Positions 1 through 7,840 of a stretch of 27,206 nucleotides of DNA are shown here, in pieces. This DNA comes from Bacillus sp. JCM 19058 (GTDB taxonomy: Bacteria > Bacillota > Bacilli > Bacillales_H > Bacillaceae_D): the NCBI GenBank assembly GCA_001310555.1, contig BAXO01000074.1:1-27206 (forward strand), in the 5' to 3' direction. Made by a program: the position numbers and the translations under genes. Under the pieces are notes generated by a model. It saw only the letters and a list, made by a program, of their open reading frames with translations. It ran no database searches and had not been told where the DNA came from. Each line of letters opens with the position of its first letter. Positions within the stretch are counted from its first letter, which is position 1.

Positions 1-330
1 ATGGCCATTGGATGGTATTTTCTAGAAAGGAAGAAGCGTTTAATGGAATATACTTGGTTTGCTTTATGACCGTTCCATTTTTAAAGTTTTGGGGATAAGG
101 ATTCCTGAGATAAATCCCAGTATTTAATTTTAAGCGAGAGATATAATAGGCCCTTTATTATCAAGTTGATGGAGATGTCAAATATCCTAAATCTCGTATA
201 CATAAATCACCTGTTTGAACCGTTTGTAAGCAAGTCGAACCGTAGGTTTATCATTTGGTTTACCTGGCCCTAGTAAACGTGTAGGAGCTGACCATTGAGA
301 AGGTTGCAGCCATGGGTGATTTTTCTCCAT
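1..330 (-). pseudogene. IS231-type (IS4 family) transposase fragment, cut by left window edge
   Basis: Translated on the minus strand in shifting frames, this stretch gives a row of motifs typical of the central part of IS231-like transposases: GPGKPND, then TYGST, then GDLCIRDLGY, then AYYISRLKLNT followed by an IYLRNPYP/NGTVIKQTKYIPL segment. To join them the frame must change several times, for example near positions 177 and 150-155. The N-terminal third is absent, and the C-terminal part would lie beyond position 1. The remnant begins about 50 bp downstream of the solute-binding protein gene that ends at 379, so it probably marks where the sugar operon was interrupted or rearranged. The terminal inverted repeat cannot be seen. 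The family call rests on recalled motifs, not on a search. Confidence 0.8.
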
Positions 331-378
331 AGCTGCTTTCTTCCCTGATTCACACTTTATTCTTTTTCTAACACCTTT

Positions 379-1703
379 TTAATCTCTAGACGCATCAATT
401 TCTTCAATCGTTGTATTCGCTTCTTCTTCCGCTTGCCTTAATGCCGTATTAATATCCATTCCTTCAAGTGCAATTCGATCCTGCGCTTCTCTCAGAATCG
501 CATAAACTGGAGAGTTATATGGTGTAGGTTCGGGTGCTGGTGCAGGGTCGATTTCAAAGATGCCATCAAGATTTTTCCCGTTATACGCTCCCATTTCTGA
601 TGCATAGAGTTCACGAATATCGGGGTCATCTAACACAGTCAAACGTCCAAGCTCACTGGTGAGATAAGATTGTGTTTCCTCTGTAACGAGTTCTTCTACT
701 GCTCGTAGCGCCGCAAGGCGATTTTCTGCGGTTTCTGGAACAACAAACAAATGATAGTCAATTTCACGACCCAGATCCGGCCGATCCTCAAATGTTGGGA
801 ATGTTGTCACATCCCAATTTAACCCCGCTTCATTCATGACTGGAATTCTAGTGGTATACGCTGCAACCCAATACGGAATCATCGCTAATCGCCGTTCTTC
901 CATAAAGAAATTAATCCCGTAGGATATGTCTCTTCTTCATGATCCACGATTCCTGGAATACGGTAAATATCTTCGAGTGTACTGAAAATATTTTGGAATT
1001 CATCCGAAGAGAAATCCGCTTCTCCTTCCTCATTCACAATTGGAAGTGAACGAGAGCGTATTAAAGTAATTACCGCTCCGGGGTCAATTCCAATATAATC
1101 AATACCATCTATGGTACCTGTTACCCGTTGCGCTAAGTCAGTGATCTCCCCCCATGTCATCCCGTCTTCTGGATACGGAACGCCAAATTGATCAAAGATA
1201 TCTTTATTATAGGCAAGTATCCCTTGATTCATAGATACAGGCATACCATAGATTGCACCGGGTGTGTCCATAATGTCCGCAAACAATTCGAGATCCTCAA
1301 CGATAGCGGGGTTAAATTTGTTCACATCTATACCCCTTTCGTCAAAAAATTCCGATAAATCTCCTGCTAACTCCATTTCTAGAAACCGATAGATATTCGG
1401 ATTACTCGTGGCAATTAGGTCAGGTACTTCCCCAGTTGCCATCATCTCTTCAATATTAACATCCTGAAGAAGCTCAACCGTGACATTAGGATACTGGTCT
1501 AGGACTGGCGCAAATAATTCTTTCAATACGTCATTATCCGTTATACCCATAGATGTGTTATAGACCGTCAAGTGAACTGACTCTTCAAGCGCATCCTCTA
1601 AATCACTTTCATCAATTTCGGCGGTAGTTTCATCATCATTCGTTGAACAGCCTACAATGATTGCAGCAGCAAACACCAGTGAGTACAAAGCGTGCATTTT
1701 CAA
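379..1703 (-). CDS. ABC transporter extracellular solute-binding lipoprotein (family 1), one frameshift
   Basis: Predicted sugar-binding lipoprotein of about 441 residues, the usual size for the family. The N-terminus has a short hydrophobic signal ending in a lipobox-like IIVGC, then an acidic linker. Residues further on carry typical features such as PDLIATSNPNIYRF, an AIYGMPVSMNQGILAYNKDIFDQFG region, and an F-x-GxxAM-like segment (FFMEERRLAMIPYW). The frame breaks near 905-912, and one added base joins the halves as ISFFMEERR. The start is TTG at 1703 or ATG at 1697, and a GGGGAG ribosome site sits just upstream. It follows the Gfo/Idh/MocA gene by 76 nt and is the last gene of the LacI-regulated set. 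No permease genes are seen. An IS231 remnant lies immediately downstream. The substrate is unknown. Confidence 0.85.
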
Positions 1704-1779
1704 TATAACTCTCCCCTATTAATTAAAATGATTTATGCTCAGTTCATCCATCCTTGTTCCACAGGCCTTCCTTTCTTCA

Positions 1780-3044
1780 CTAACCTTCTTCAAATTGTTT
1801 GTAGTATTGATCAATCTCTACCGATTTCCCTTTATGCTTACGTGATTCTTCAGCAGCAAACACCATTAAATGACTCCGGACGGAAATAGCTGCAGAGGAA
1901 AGACTCTCCTTTTCTCCAAGCGTATCAAGGTCGCGTAAGAACGCGCGCATAATTCCTCGATCGCCTCCTCCATGTCCTCCTACAGGTTTATCAAGCTTTA
2001 CAATGGTTTCTTGCATTGTTAAGAAATCATAAATAGAAAGACTGTTTTCCTTCATTGTTCCACGTATTTCACCTTTTGTTCCCATAATTTGAACCGCTCT
2101 TGTTTGATCCCGGGTGAAGCCACTCATACTGAAGCTTGCTGTGGTTCCTTTCTCAAACTCCATATTGACGACCTGATGGTCCACTACGTCATTATCGCTT
2201 TGAAATACGCATTTTCCATAAGATGTCTCATGCAAAGCCTTTATAATTCCTTCACGAGAATCATCCTCTGAGAATTTCCTTGCCCATTTCTTTCCTTTAC
2301 CAAGATAAAAGTTCCCTGCATGAAAAGGACAGTTTTGCACAGCTGGACACCCATCCAAACATCGTTCCGGCGCACCTTCAGGAGCATTTTCCTCCCGAAA
2401 ATACATTAATGAACCGTAGGAGTTAATGCGTTCGCATTTTTTTTCAAGGACATAGCTAATCACATCTAAGTCATGACAGGATTTTGCAAGCAGCATTGGA
2501 CTTGATTCTTGTTCCTTTCGCCAATTGCCCCGCACATAACTATGGGACATATGCATGACCCCTACATTTTCATTCAGCTGAAGGGAGACCACCTCTCCTA
2601 TCCTGCCTTCATCTATCACTTTTTTTTGACCGCTTGCCAAAAAGGTGTATACCGCAGAACATGACCAATTGTCAGCTGTCTATCATACCGTTTGGCTGCC
2701 TTCTCCAATTCAATACATTCCAATGGATCTGGAGACATCGGCTTTTCTAGTAATACGTCATAGCCTAATTCCAATGCTTTCATGGTTGGTTCGAAATGAT
2801 GTTTATCCTGCGTACAAATAATGGCGATATCCGCGACCGCCTCTTCCTGGAACGCCTCTTCCCAAGAGCGATAACATTTTTCATCACTCAAATCATGGGC
2901 TTCCTTCACTTTCAATAATCGTTCTCGATTTGGTTCAGCAACGGCTACTATTTTTAACTCGTTTGGGTGCTCAAGTGCATATGGAGCGTAAACTTTAGCT
3001 CCTCTTGAGCCAGCACCAATTATGATTGCCGTTTTCAATCCCAT
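1780..3044 (-). CDS. Gfo/Idh/MocA family NAD(P)-dependent oxidoreductase, one frameshift
   Basis: Predicted cytoplasmic sugar or polyol dehydrogenase of about 421 residues. The N-terminal Rossmann fold has the dinucleotide motif GAGSRG (about residues 11-16) and the family EKP motif in LLEKPMS. The C-terminal half has a cysteine cluster (RCLDGCPAVQNCP), seen in a subgroup of these proteins, and the usual GGDRGIMRAFLRDL region. The frame breaks in a run of eight T at 2620-2627. A ninth base restores WQAVKKKVIDEGRIGEV. The ATG at 3044 has GAGGAGG upstream. The gene follows the isomerase by 25 nt, which fits an oxidation/isomerisation pathway for one imported compound. The substrate cannot be named. 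The myo-inositol or scyllo-inositol dehydrogenase group is one possibility among many. Confidence 0.88.
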
Positions 3045-3069
3045 CTTGATTCCTCCTCTGCTGATAAAC

Positions 3070-3888
3070 CTATTCTATCGCCTGATAATCCTGAATTAAC
3101 CGCTTCCAACATGCAGCTAATTCCGCCGGGATGTTCTCTCCTTTCTTCACTTCAAACATAAAGAACCCCTCATAGCCTGAATTAGCAAGTGCATGAATCA
3201 CTTCCTTCCACTGGATGATTCCTTTTCCCGGAAGCCAGTGCTTTTCATCTTCTCCATCATAATCTGAAATGTGAACCGTCTGGATGGTGCTCCCCACCTC
3301 TTCTATGAACTGTTCAGGCAGTTCGAATAACAGGTGGTTCACATCACAACAAACCCGTAAATGCTGATTTTCTTCAGTAAGCGCTGTGATTTCTTTTCCA
3401 GTATTTCCTAGACATGTACGAGGAAGGTTTTCTACACAAAGATGAATCCCTGAATCTTCAGCCACTTCAACCAATTGATTTAGAGAGGACTTACATGCCC
3501 TTACCCGTTCGCTTCTTTCCTCTGCAGCAATTGGCTCATAGCTTGGGTGAAGCACAGCATGCTTCACCTTCCATTCACTAACACACTTTAGCCAATCAAC
3601 ATGATAATCAATAATCTGTTGTCTTTTTCGAGCGACTAAAGTAGAAATATCCCAGTCTTTCCCAAATGGTAAATGGATAGACCAAACATCGAGATCGAGC
3701 GCCTGGGCATGTTGAATGGTCGGGCTGTAAGCTCGTTTCACTTCTTGATACGTTAAATCCGTTTCATTTCTTGATATGACAAGCTCAATTCCGTCTAGAC
3801 CAGCTTCTTTCACTTCATCTAATGAAATTGGCGAGCTGAGTGAATACGAAGTACCTACTCTCCATTTCAATGGATCATTCTTTTGCAC
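3070..3888 (-). CDS. sugar phosphate isomerase/epimerase-like TIM-barrel protein
   Basis: Intact 272-residue protein of the xylose-isomerase-like TIM barrel superfamily (AP endonuclease 2 fold, PF01261), the group that includes IolE, IolI and many sugar epimerases. Likely metal-binding positions are visible in order: HPSYE (His near 115), VENLP (Glu), CDVNHLL (Asp and His), VHISDYDG (His/Asp) and FMFEVK near the end (Glu). It starts with GTG at 3888, inside the last codons of the DUF1868 gene (14-nt overlap), which implies translational coupling. GGGGTG lies upstream. The reaction is inferred to be isomerisation, epimerisation or dehydration of a keto-sugar or inosose. The exact substrate is not decidable from sequence. 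Confidence 0.85.
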   Translation of the reverse strand: MQKNDPLKWRVGTSYSLSSPISLDEVKEAGLDGIELVISRNETDLTYQEVKRAYSPTIQHAQALDLDVWSIHLPFGKDWDISTLVARKRQQIIDYHVDWLKCVSEWKVKHAVLHPSYEPIAAEERSERVRACKSSLNQLVEVAEDSGIHLCVENLPRTCLGNTGKEITALTEENQHLRVCCDVNHLLFELPEQFIEEVGSTIQTVHISDYDGEDEKHWLPGKGIIQWKEVIHALANSGYEGFFMFEVKKGENIPAELAACWKRLIQDYQAIE

Positions 3889-4609
3889 GTTCCTTCACCC
3901 CACGTTTCATTTTCATATTTAACCATTTCTCTTGTGCATACTCTTTTTTTACTCGTAACCGTTCCCTTGCCTGTGAGTCGTAAGGAACAAATTCGGACAT
4001 ATCCTCAAATACGGTGAAATCTATTTGCTTAATCGTGATCGGTTCCATCTCCGCAATCACGTCTTGAAGCAATTGATTATTTAATTCAGCAACCACCTGT
4101 TTTTCGTGGCTATCCTGTTCCTCAATTCGATAGGCGAATGAAATATGGAACTGATACGTATCATGATTTTTAAATTTGATTCCAGTCGTATCTGCTAGTT
4201 CATCTCGAAAAGTCTTTATTCGTTCTTTTGTTTGTTTATCTATCGGATCCAAGTCCAAACCGGTTCCACGAATTGAATGCGCTTTCATTTGAAAATCTTT
4301 GATAAAAGTAAGGGTACTTAATTTATCATTGAAAAACGAATCTACTTGATCCAATGGCTCATCTAAATCTACATACTGACTCCATTTCTCTTGTTTACGA
4401 ACGAAGTGGCAAACTAACTCAAATACCGTCATGTGTACAGACGATAGCGGCAGAAATGAAAACTTCTCAGCAAAAGGTAAACGTTGATAAGCCTTTTGAA
4501 TTTCATGGATCACCTCCATCACATTCGAGTTATGACTAAGATTGCTAACAATCGTGTTGCCTGGAAACCACTTCATTTTTCCATCTGAATGAAACTTTAA
4601 CCGACTCAC
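3875..4609 (-). CDS. DUF1868 family protein, 2H phosphoesterase-like
   Basis: About 244 residues. It has the DUF1868 opening (KFHSDGKMKWFPGNTIV) and two short 2H phosphoesterase signatures: HMT in SSVHMTVFE and HIS in YQFHISFAY. 2H enzymes open cyclic phosphodiesters or ligate RNA ends using two H-x-T/S motifs. I choose GTG at 4609 as the start because it lies next to a purine-rich AGGAGAGGAAG and right before the conserved region. The frame stays open upstream to 4732, but that stretch contains two operator palindromes and another GGAGG, so it is leader rather than protein. First gene after the 4745-4773 promoter; its end overlaps the isomerase start. The 2H fold is a strong family inference. 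The substrate is unknown. Confidence 0.8.
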   Translation of the reverse strand: MSRLKFHSDGKMKWFPGNTIVSNLSHNSNVMEVIHEIQKAYQRLPFAEKFSFLPLSSVHMTVFELVCHFVRKQEKWSQYVDLDEPLDQVDSFFNDKLSTLTFIKDFQMKAHSIRGTGLDLDPIDKQTKERIKTFRDELADTTGIKFKNHDTYQFHISFAYRIEEQDSHEKQVVAELNNQLLQDVIAEMEPITIKQIDFTVFEDMSEFVPYDSQARERLRVKKEYAQEKWLNMKMKRGVKERAKE

Positions 4610-4630
4610 TTGTCTTCCTCTCCTCTTCAT

Positions 4631-4644
4631 TGACATCGGTGTCA
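4631..4644. promoter_or_regulatory. LacI-type operator, copy 1
   Basis: TGACATCGGTGTCA is a near-perfect palindrome with a central CG, the layout expected for LacI-family regulators. It lies just upstream of the ribosome site of the DUF1868 gene and is identical to copies at 4718-4731 and (reverse orientation) 5529-5542. Confidence 0.75.
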
Positions 4645-4717
4645 TTTTTAGATAAAAATTCCTAAATTGGCGAGTTAAATCTCCTCCTTTTTCATTGCCA
4701 CCGAAATTAACTAACTT

Positions 4718-4731
4718 TGACATCGGTGTCA
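4718..4731. promoter_or_regulatory. LacI-type operator, copy 2
   Basis: Identical to the copy at 4631. It starts only a few bases downstream of the transcription start predicted from the -10 box at 4745-4750, where a bound repressor would block RNA polymerase. Centre-to-centre distance to copy 1 is 87 bp, about eight helical turns, which is compatible with looping. Confidence 0.8.
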
Positions 4732-4744
4732 TTGAATTGACTTA

Positions 4745-4773
4745 ATTGTACCTATGTATGTAAAGTACTTCAA
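4745..4773 (-). promoter_or_regulatory. sigma-A-type promoter of the DUF1868-isomerase-dehydrogenase-SBP genes
   Basis: On the minus strand TTGAAG (4773-4768) and TACAAT (4750-4745) are separated by exactly 17 nt. Four and five of six bases match the consensus. An operator follows directly at 4731-4718. The leader to GTG 4609 would be about 130 nt. Confidence 0.7.
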
Positions 4774-4818
4774 GCGTAAATTTTTTTAAAATTAGCGTCT
4801 TCATCATTTCATGGACAA

Positions 4819-5165
4819 TTAGTATTGTTGATTGAATAGGCGTACTGACGAACCCCATGCTGAATCACCTGTTCCAAATGCTGTCCACTCCTTGTCTTGA
4901 CCGGCAATTTCGAGCAAATGGAAAATATCCCTTGATGAAAGAGAGAAAGCACCCCATTGTTTTTCACTTACTCTTCCTCATACACTTCAGAAATAGAAAA
5001 TTTAAATATGTCTTTACTAGTTGAAGAGATTTTTTTTAAAACAGTAATGCCATGACTGCTGCTGAGGCTCCCTTATACTTGTGTTTCCACTTGAAAAAAT
5101 GCACCTGGCTGATGTAAAGTCAAATTCATCGATTGGCGCATTTTTGCTAACTCATGTTTTGACAT
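4819..5165 (-). CDS. small protein of unknown function, about 115 residues, interrupted reading frame
   Basis: A strong GAGGAGA ribosome site precedes ATG at 5165, starting MSKHELAKMRQSMNLTLHQP and then GAFFQVETQV. An in-frame TAA interrupts the frame near 5075. The same frame then continues as GSLSSSHGITVLKKISS up to ISEVYEEE. A one-base shift near 4975 leads to EKQWGAFSLSSRDIFHLLE, then WTAFGTGDSAWGSSVRLF, ending at TAA 4819. The tail reads like a genuine soluble domain. I do not recognise the family. A palindrome resembling the three operators overlaps its ribosome site and start codon, so it probably belongs to the LacI regulon. Whether the TAA is real or a sequence error decides whether this is a gene or a pseudogene. 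Confidence 0.5.
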
Positions 5166-5173
5166 CGCTGTCT
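5160..5173. promoter_or_regulatory. LacI-type operator, imperfect copy 3
   Basis: TGACATCGCTGTCT matches the pattern TGACANCGNTGTCA except for the last base. It overlaps the Shine-Dalgarno sequence and start codon of the small unknown gene starting at 5165. Confidence 0.5.
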
Positions 5174-5583
5174 CCTCTTTTCATAATTTATGAAAGTCTT
5201 GCAAAACGAAGAGTCTCTCTAACAACAAAAGAATGGCTGAAATCGGTCGATCACTCAACGAAACAATAGGTGGAGGTGTTTATTCATAGGTAAACGCATT
5301 GTCAGGGATTAGACTTCAATGCTCACAAGCTCTTAGCTACCTTACATGAATTGCGAATTTGTTGGTCCGAAAGTTGAGTGATATAGTAAAGGAGCCAAGT
5401 AAGCATCTCTCTAAATCTAGTATAATGGACTTGATTATTCAGTTAAAAGGGAGTTATTTTACATCTCTAATGACAACCTATGATAGACACAGAAAGAGCC
5501 TGCAGTCCTACTTCTTCTCTTACTTCCTTGACACCGATGTCAGCTCTAATGGGAATTGTATATAAATCTTCAGCTTCTAGAAA
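5174..5583 (-). other. gene-poor stretch with a Nudix-like remnant and operator copy 4
   Basis: No intact gene is convincing here. On the minus strand, about 5480-5565, a short open stretch reads as a partial Nudix box, KEVREEVGLQALSVSIIG, ending in a stop. No upstream half is recognisable. The rest, including the leader of the small gene at 5165, shows no family I can name. Confidence 0.4.
5529..5542. promoter_or_regulatory. LacI-type operator, copy 4
   Basis: TGACACCGATGTCA is the exact reverse complement of the copies at 4631 and 4718. It lies just beyond the 3' end of the LacI gene, inside a Nudix-like remnant. No promoter is obvious beside it, so it may be an auxiliary operator or a relic. 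Confidence 0.6.
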
Positions 5584-6593
5584 TTATTTCGTCGTTTCAC
5601 GAACAATTAATGTTGTTGGAACTTCAACTGAAGATAAATCGGTTCCCCCTCTAATTAAGTAGTCCAATCGCGATACAATTTCTTTCGCTAACGTTGAAAA
5701 ATCCTGCGCAATTGTTGTCAGTGCCGGAGAAAAATATTCTGCCCACGGAATATTGTCAAAACCGACAATTGAAACCTCTTCTGGGACCTCGATCTGTAAT
5801 TCGTTCAAAGCACGAATTAAACCAATTACCTTTTCATCTCCAGACACAAAAATCGCATCAGGAATTGTCTTCTTCGTAAAATTTTTCTTTGAAAAATAAG
5901 TAAACATCCTTTACTGTTTTCATTTGATCCACTACTTCAATCAAGCTTTGCTCCAAACGAAGCTCACGATACGCATCCTTGGCTCCTCGCACCCGATCTA
6001 GATTGACAAGAGATTGATCACCAATCAATAATGATATGGTTCTTAGTTCTTTACTGACTAAATACTTCATTAACGATTTCAAAGCATCATAATCATCATT
6101 GGTGACATAAGTGACGCCCTCAGTCTCACTTTTACCAAATACAATAAAAGGAATCCCTAAACTGTTCAACCGAACTAGTCTTTGATCCATTGGTGATTCA
6201 TAAAAAAATAACAGCAGCCCCGATAAAGCTACTCGAAGAATATAAAATCGAATTTTTCATTTGAACGTTGGGTTCTGAATATTCGACAATTGTATTGATG
6301 TTATACTTTCTGCACTCTACAATGATGTTCTCTAATAAAAAGTGAAACCATTCTAATGGGTAATGTTCTGTTTTTGGGATTGAAATTAGGACATTTCGAT
6401 TATCTCGACTGGTTAACGCTCGAGCATATGTATTCGGAACATAATTATTTTCCTGTAACACTTGCGTGATTTTTTCAAAGGTTGACTTCTTTACACCCTT
6501 TTCACCATTAACAACCCGTGATACCGTTTTTGGAGAAAAACCAGTTAGTCTGGCAATATCATAGATGGTTACTTTTCGTCTCTTGCTCATCAT
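5584..6593 (-). CDS. LacI family transcriptional regulator, two frameshifts
   Basis: About 335 residues after correction, the standard LacI length. The N-terminal helix-turn-helix is textbook: TIYDIARLTGFSPKTVSRVVNGEKGVKKS, followed by a hinge helix NNYVPNTYARALTS. The effector domain ends in the typical DAIFVSGDEKVIGLIRAL, SIVGFDNIPWAEYF and LTTIAQDF motifs. The frame breaks in a T7 run (A7 at 6202-6208 on the plus strand) and again near 5878-5886. Removing one base at each place restores AVIFYESPMDQRL and KEKFTKKTIPDAIF. The start is one of two adjacent ATGs (6593 or 6590) behind AAAGGA. The four palindromes between 4631 and 5542 are the natural candidates for its binding sites. The inducer is presumably the substrate of the neighbouring pathway. 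Confidence 0.88.
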
Positions 6594-6684
6594 TATGTCC
6601 ATTCCTTTCGCTATCTCAAGGCACAAAATGCTATGAAATAAACTTGCGTCTTGGGCTTTTTTTTATTCTTAATTGGACGCACAG

Positions 6685-6915
6685 TTAACTACAAATCACG
6701 TGAAGGGGAATGGGCCAATCCAACAGGGGGATAACAAACCCCGTTTCTTCTAAAAATTCTCTACAAACCGATTGGACTAAAGGTTCCCCTACTTCAACAT
6801 TTCCTCCTGGCATTTCCCAAAAATCTGAGCGCCAATGAGTCCTTAGTTCTTTCGTTCAATAGTAAAGCAGAAACTGAAACAGTCTGTTTAGATAGTCCAT
6901 ATCCACTCAATCACC
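6685..6915 (-). pseudogene. Nudix hydrolase remnant
   Basis: On the minus strand a complete Nudix box is readable: GNVEVGE, seven residues, then REFLEETGF, preceded by WRSDFWEMPG. The upstream beta strand (QTVSVSALLLNE) is in another frame, so at least one indel is present. The protein stops at about 6687, shortly after the box, whereas Nudix domains normally continue another 50-80 residues. The truncation suggests a true remnant rather than only a sequencing error. It sits between the LacI gene and the nucleotidyltransferase. Confidence 0.65.
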
Positions 6916-6972
6916 TCAATGCACGAAATTCGCTCACAACTATACTATCTAGGATTCCTTGAAGAAAAATCA

Positions 6973-7543
6973 TTAGATATTATGTGCTTTAATCTTGTGC
7001 CAAGTAGCTTTCCAATCCTTTTTTTTCATTCTTTCCTTATAGATAATAGCTAGTTCTTCATTTTCCTTAAAAAAAAGGGGTGGGCTTAATTTCTAAATTT
7101 ATAACATCATTTATTCCACAAGGAGCAGTTAAAATAACATTTTCTGCTTCATCTAATTTTACACCTAACGCCGTTGCTGTCTCTGGGAATTTTGAAATTG
7201 CGTCGCTCGAAGATGTATATGGGGGAATATTGTTAGAGATGTGCATCCTTGCTTGATTCTTGACGGACCACGGAACATCAGGGTGTACCTTTCTTAAATT
7301 TTCTTCTAATCTCTTTTCGATTAATTCGTCGATATTTAATTGATCGAAGTAGATTACATCCACATCTGGTGTTTTTGTCCTAACACTAAAATTATGAAGT
7401 GTATCCCAGATTTTCGAACGTACAAAACCTGCACAGATCCACCAGTCTGGGAGATTTAATGGTTTTACTGCTTTCAGAACGTCCATCATCCATACATCTT
7501 GATGAATGAGTTCAATTATATCCTTTTCATTTTGAATAATCAT
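6973..7543 (-). CDS. nucleotidyltransferase family protein (DUF925/COG3575 type), one frameshift
   Basis: About 189 residues after correction. Family hallmarks are WWICAGFVRSKIWD near the N-terminus, PDVDVIYFD (probable metal-binding aspartates of a nucleotidyltransferase fold), PWSVKNQARMHISN and the terminal KPTPFF segment. As written, translation stops after PTPFF in a run of eight T (A8 at 7069-7076). With seven, the frame continues to KENEELAIIYKERMKKKDW and ends at TAA 6973, as relatives do. ATG 7543 is preceded by AAGGGGG. The frame is open further upstream but contains other unidentified coding-like sequence. The substrate and role are unknown. Confidence 0.8.
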
Positions 7544-7745
7544 AAAGTCCCCCTTGAGCAGAACATTTCTTCCTATATTATCATAAATAGGCAAAGCATT
7601 ATTAAAGAGGTAACAATTTAAGCCCAACTTATTTAAAACTGATGCAATCCCAATAAACTGTGCCAGTTCCCTGTTAATTTCGGCACCTGAGCTAGTCGCT
7701 TCACCACGAGGGATTTGAGATGTGTCGTGGTCAATTCTTCCATAT
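7544..7745 (-). pseudogene. unidentified coding remnant upstream of the nucleotidyltransferase
   Basis: The minus strand has an uninterrupted frame with protein-like composition (DHDTSQIPRGEATSSGAE, INRELAQFIGIASVLNKLG, LPIYDNIGRNVL) that lacks a start codon and runs directly into the nucleotidyltransferase start. It begins just after an in-frame TAA near 7745. A second frame offers ATG at about 7742 (MEELTTT), so a frameshifted small gene is possible. I do not recognise the family. Confidence 0.35.
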
Positions 7746-7840
7746 TAAGTCTGAGACATTAAAAAAAATATTAGGTAATTAGGTAAGCACAGTTGAGTAA
7801 TAAATATTCCTAATTATATAACGCCTTATTTAATTTCATA

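Noticed and set aside
4610..4732. A longer N-terminus for the DUF1868 protein from ATG 4732.
   Set aside because: The added codons cover two operators and a spare GGAGG, show no family similarity, and place the start almost at the transcription start.
4631..5542. TGACATCGGTGTCA sites as CcpA cre elements.
   Set aside because: They lack the AANCGNT core of cre and are tied to a local LacI gene, so a specific operator is the better reading.
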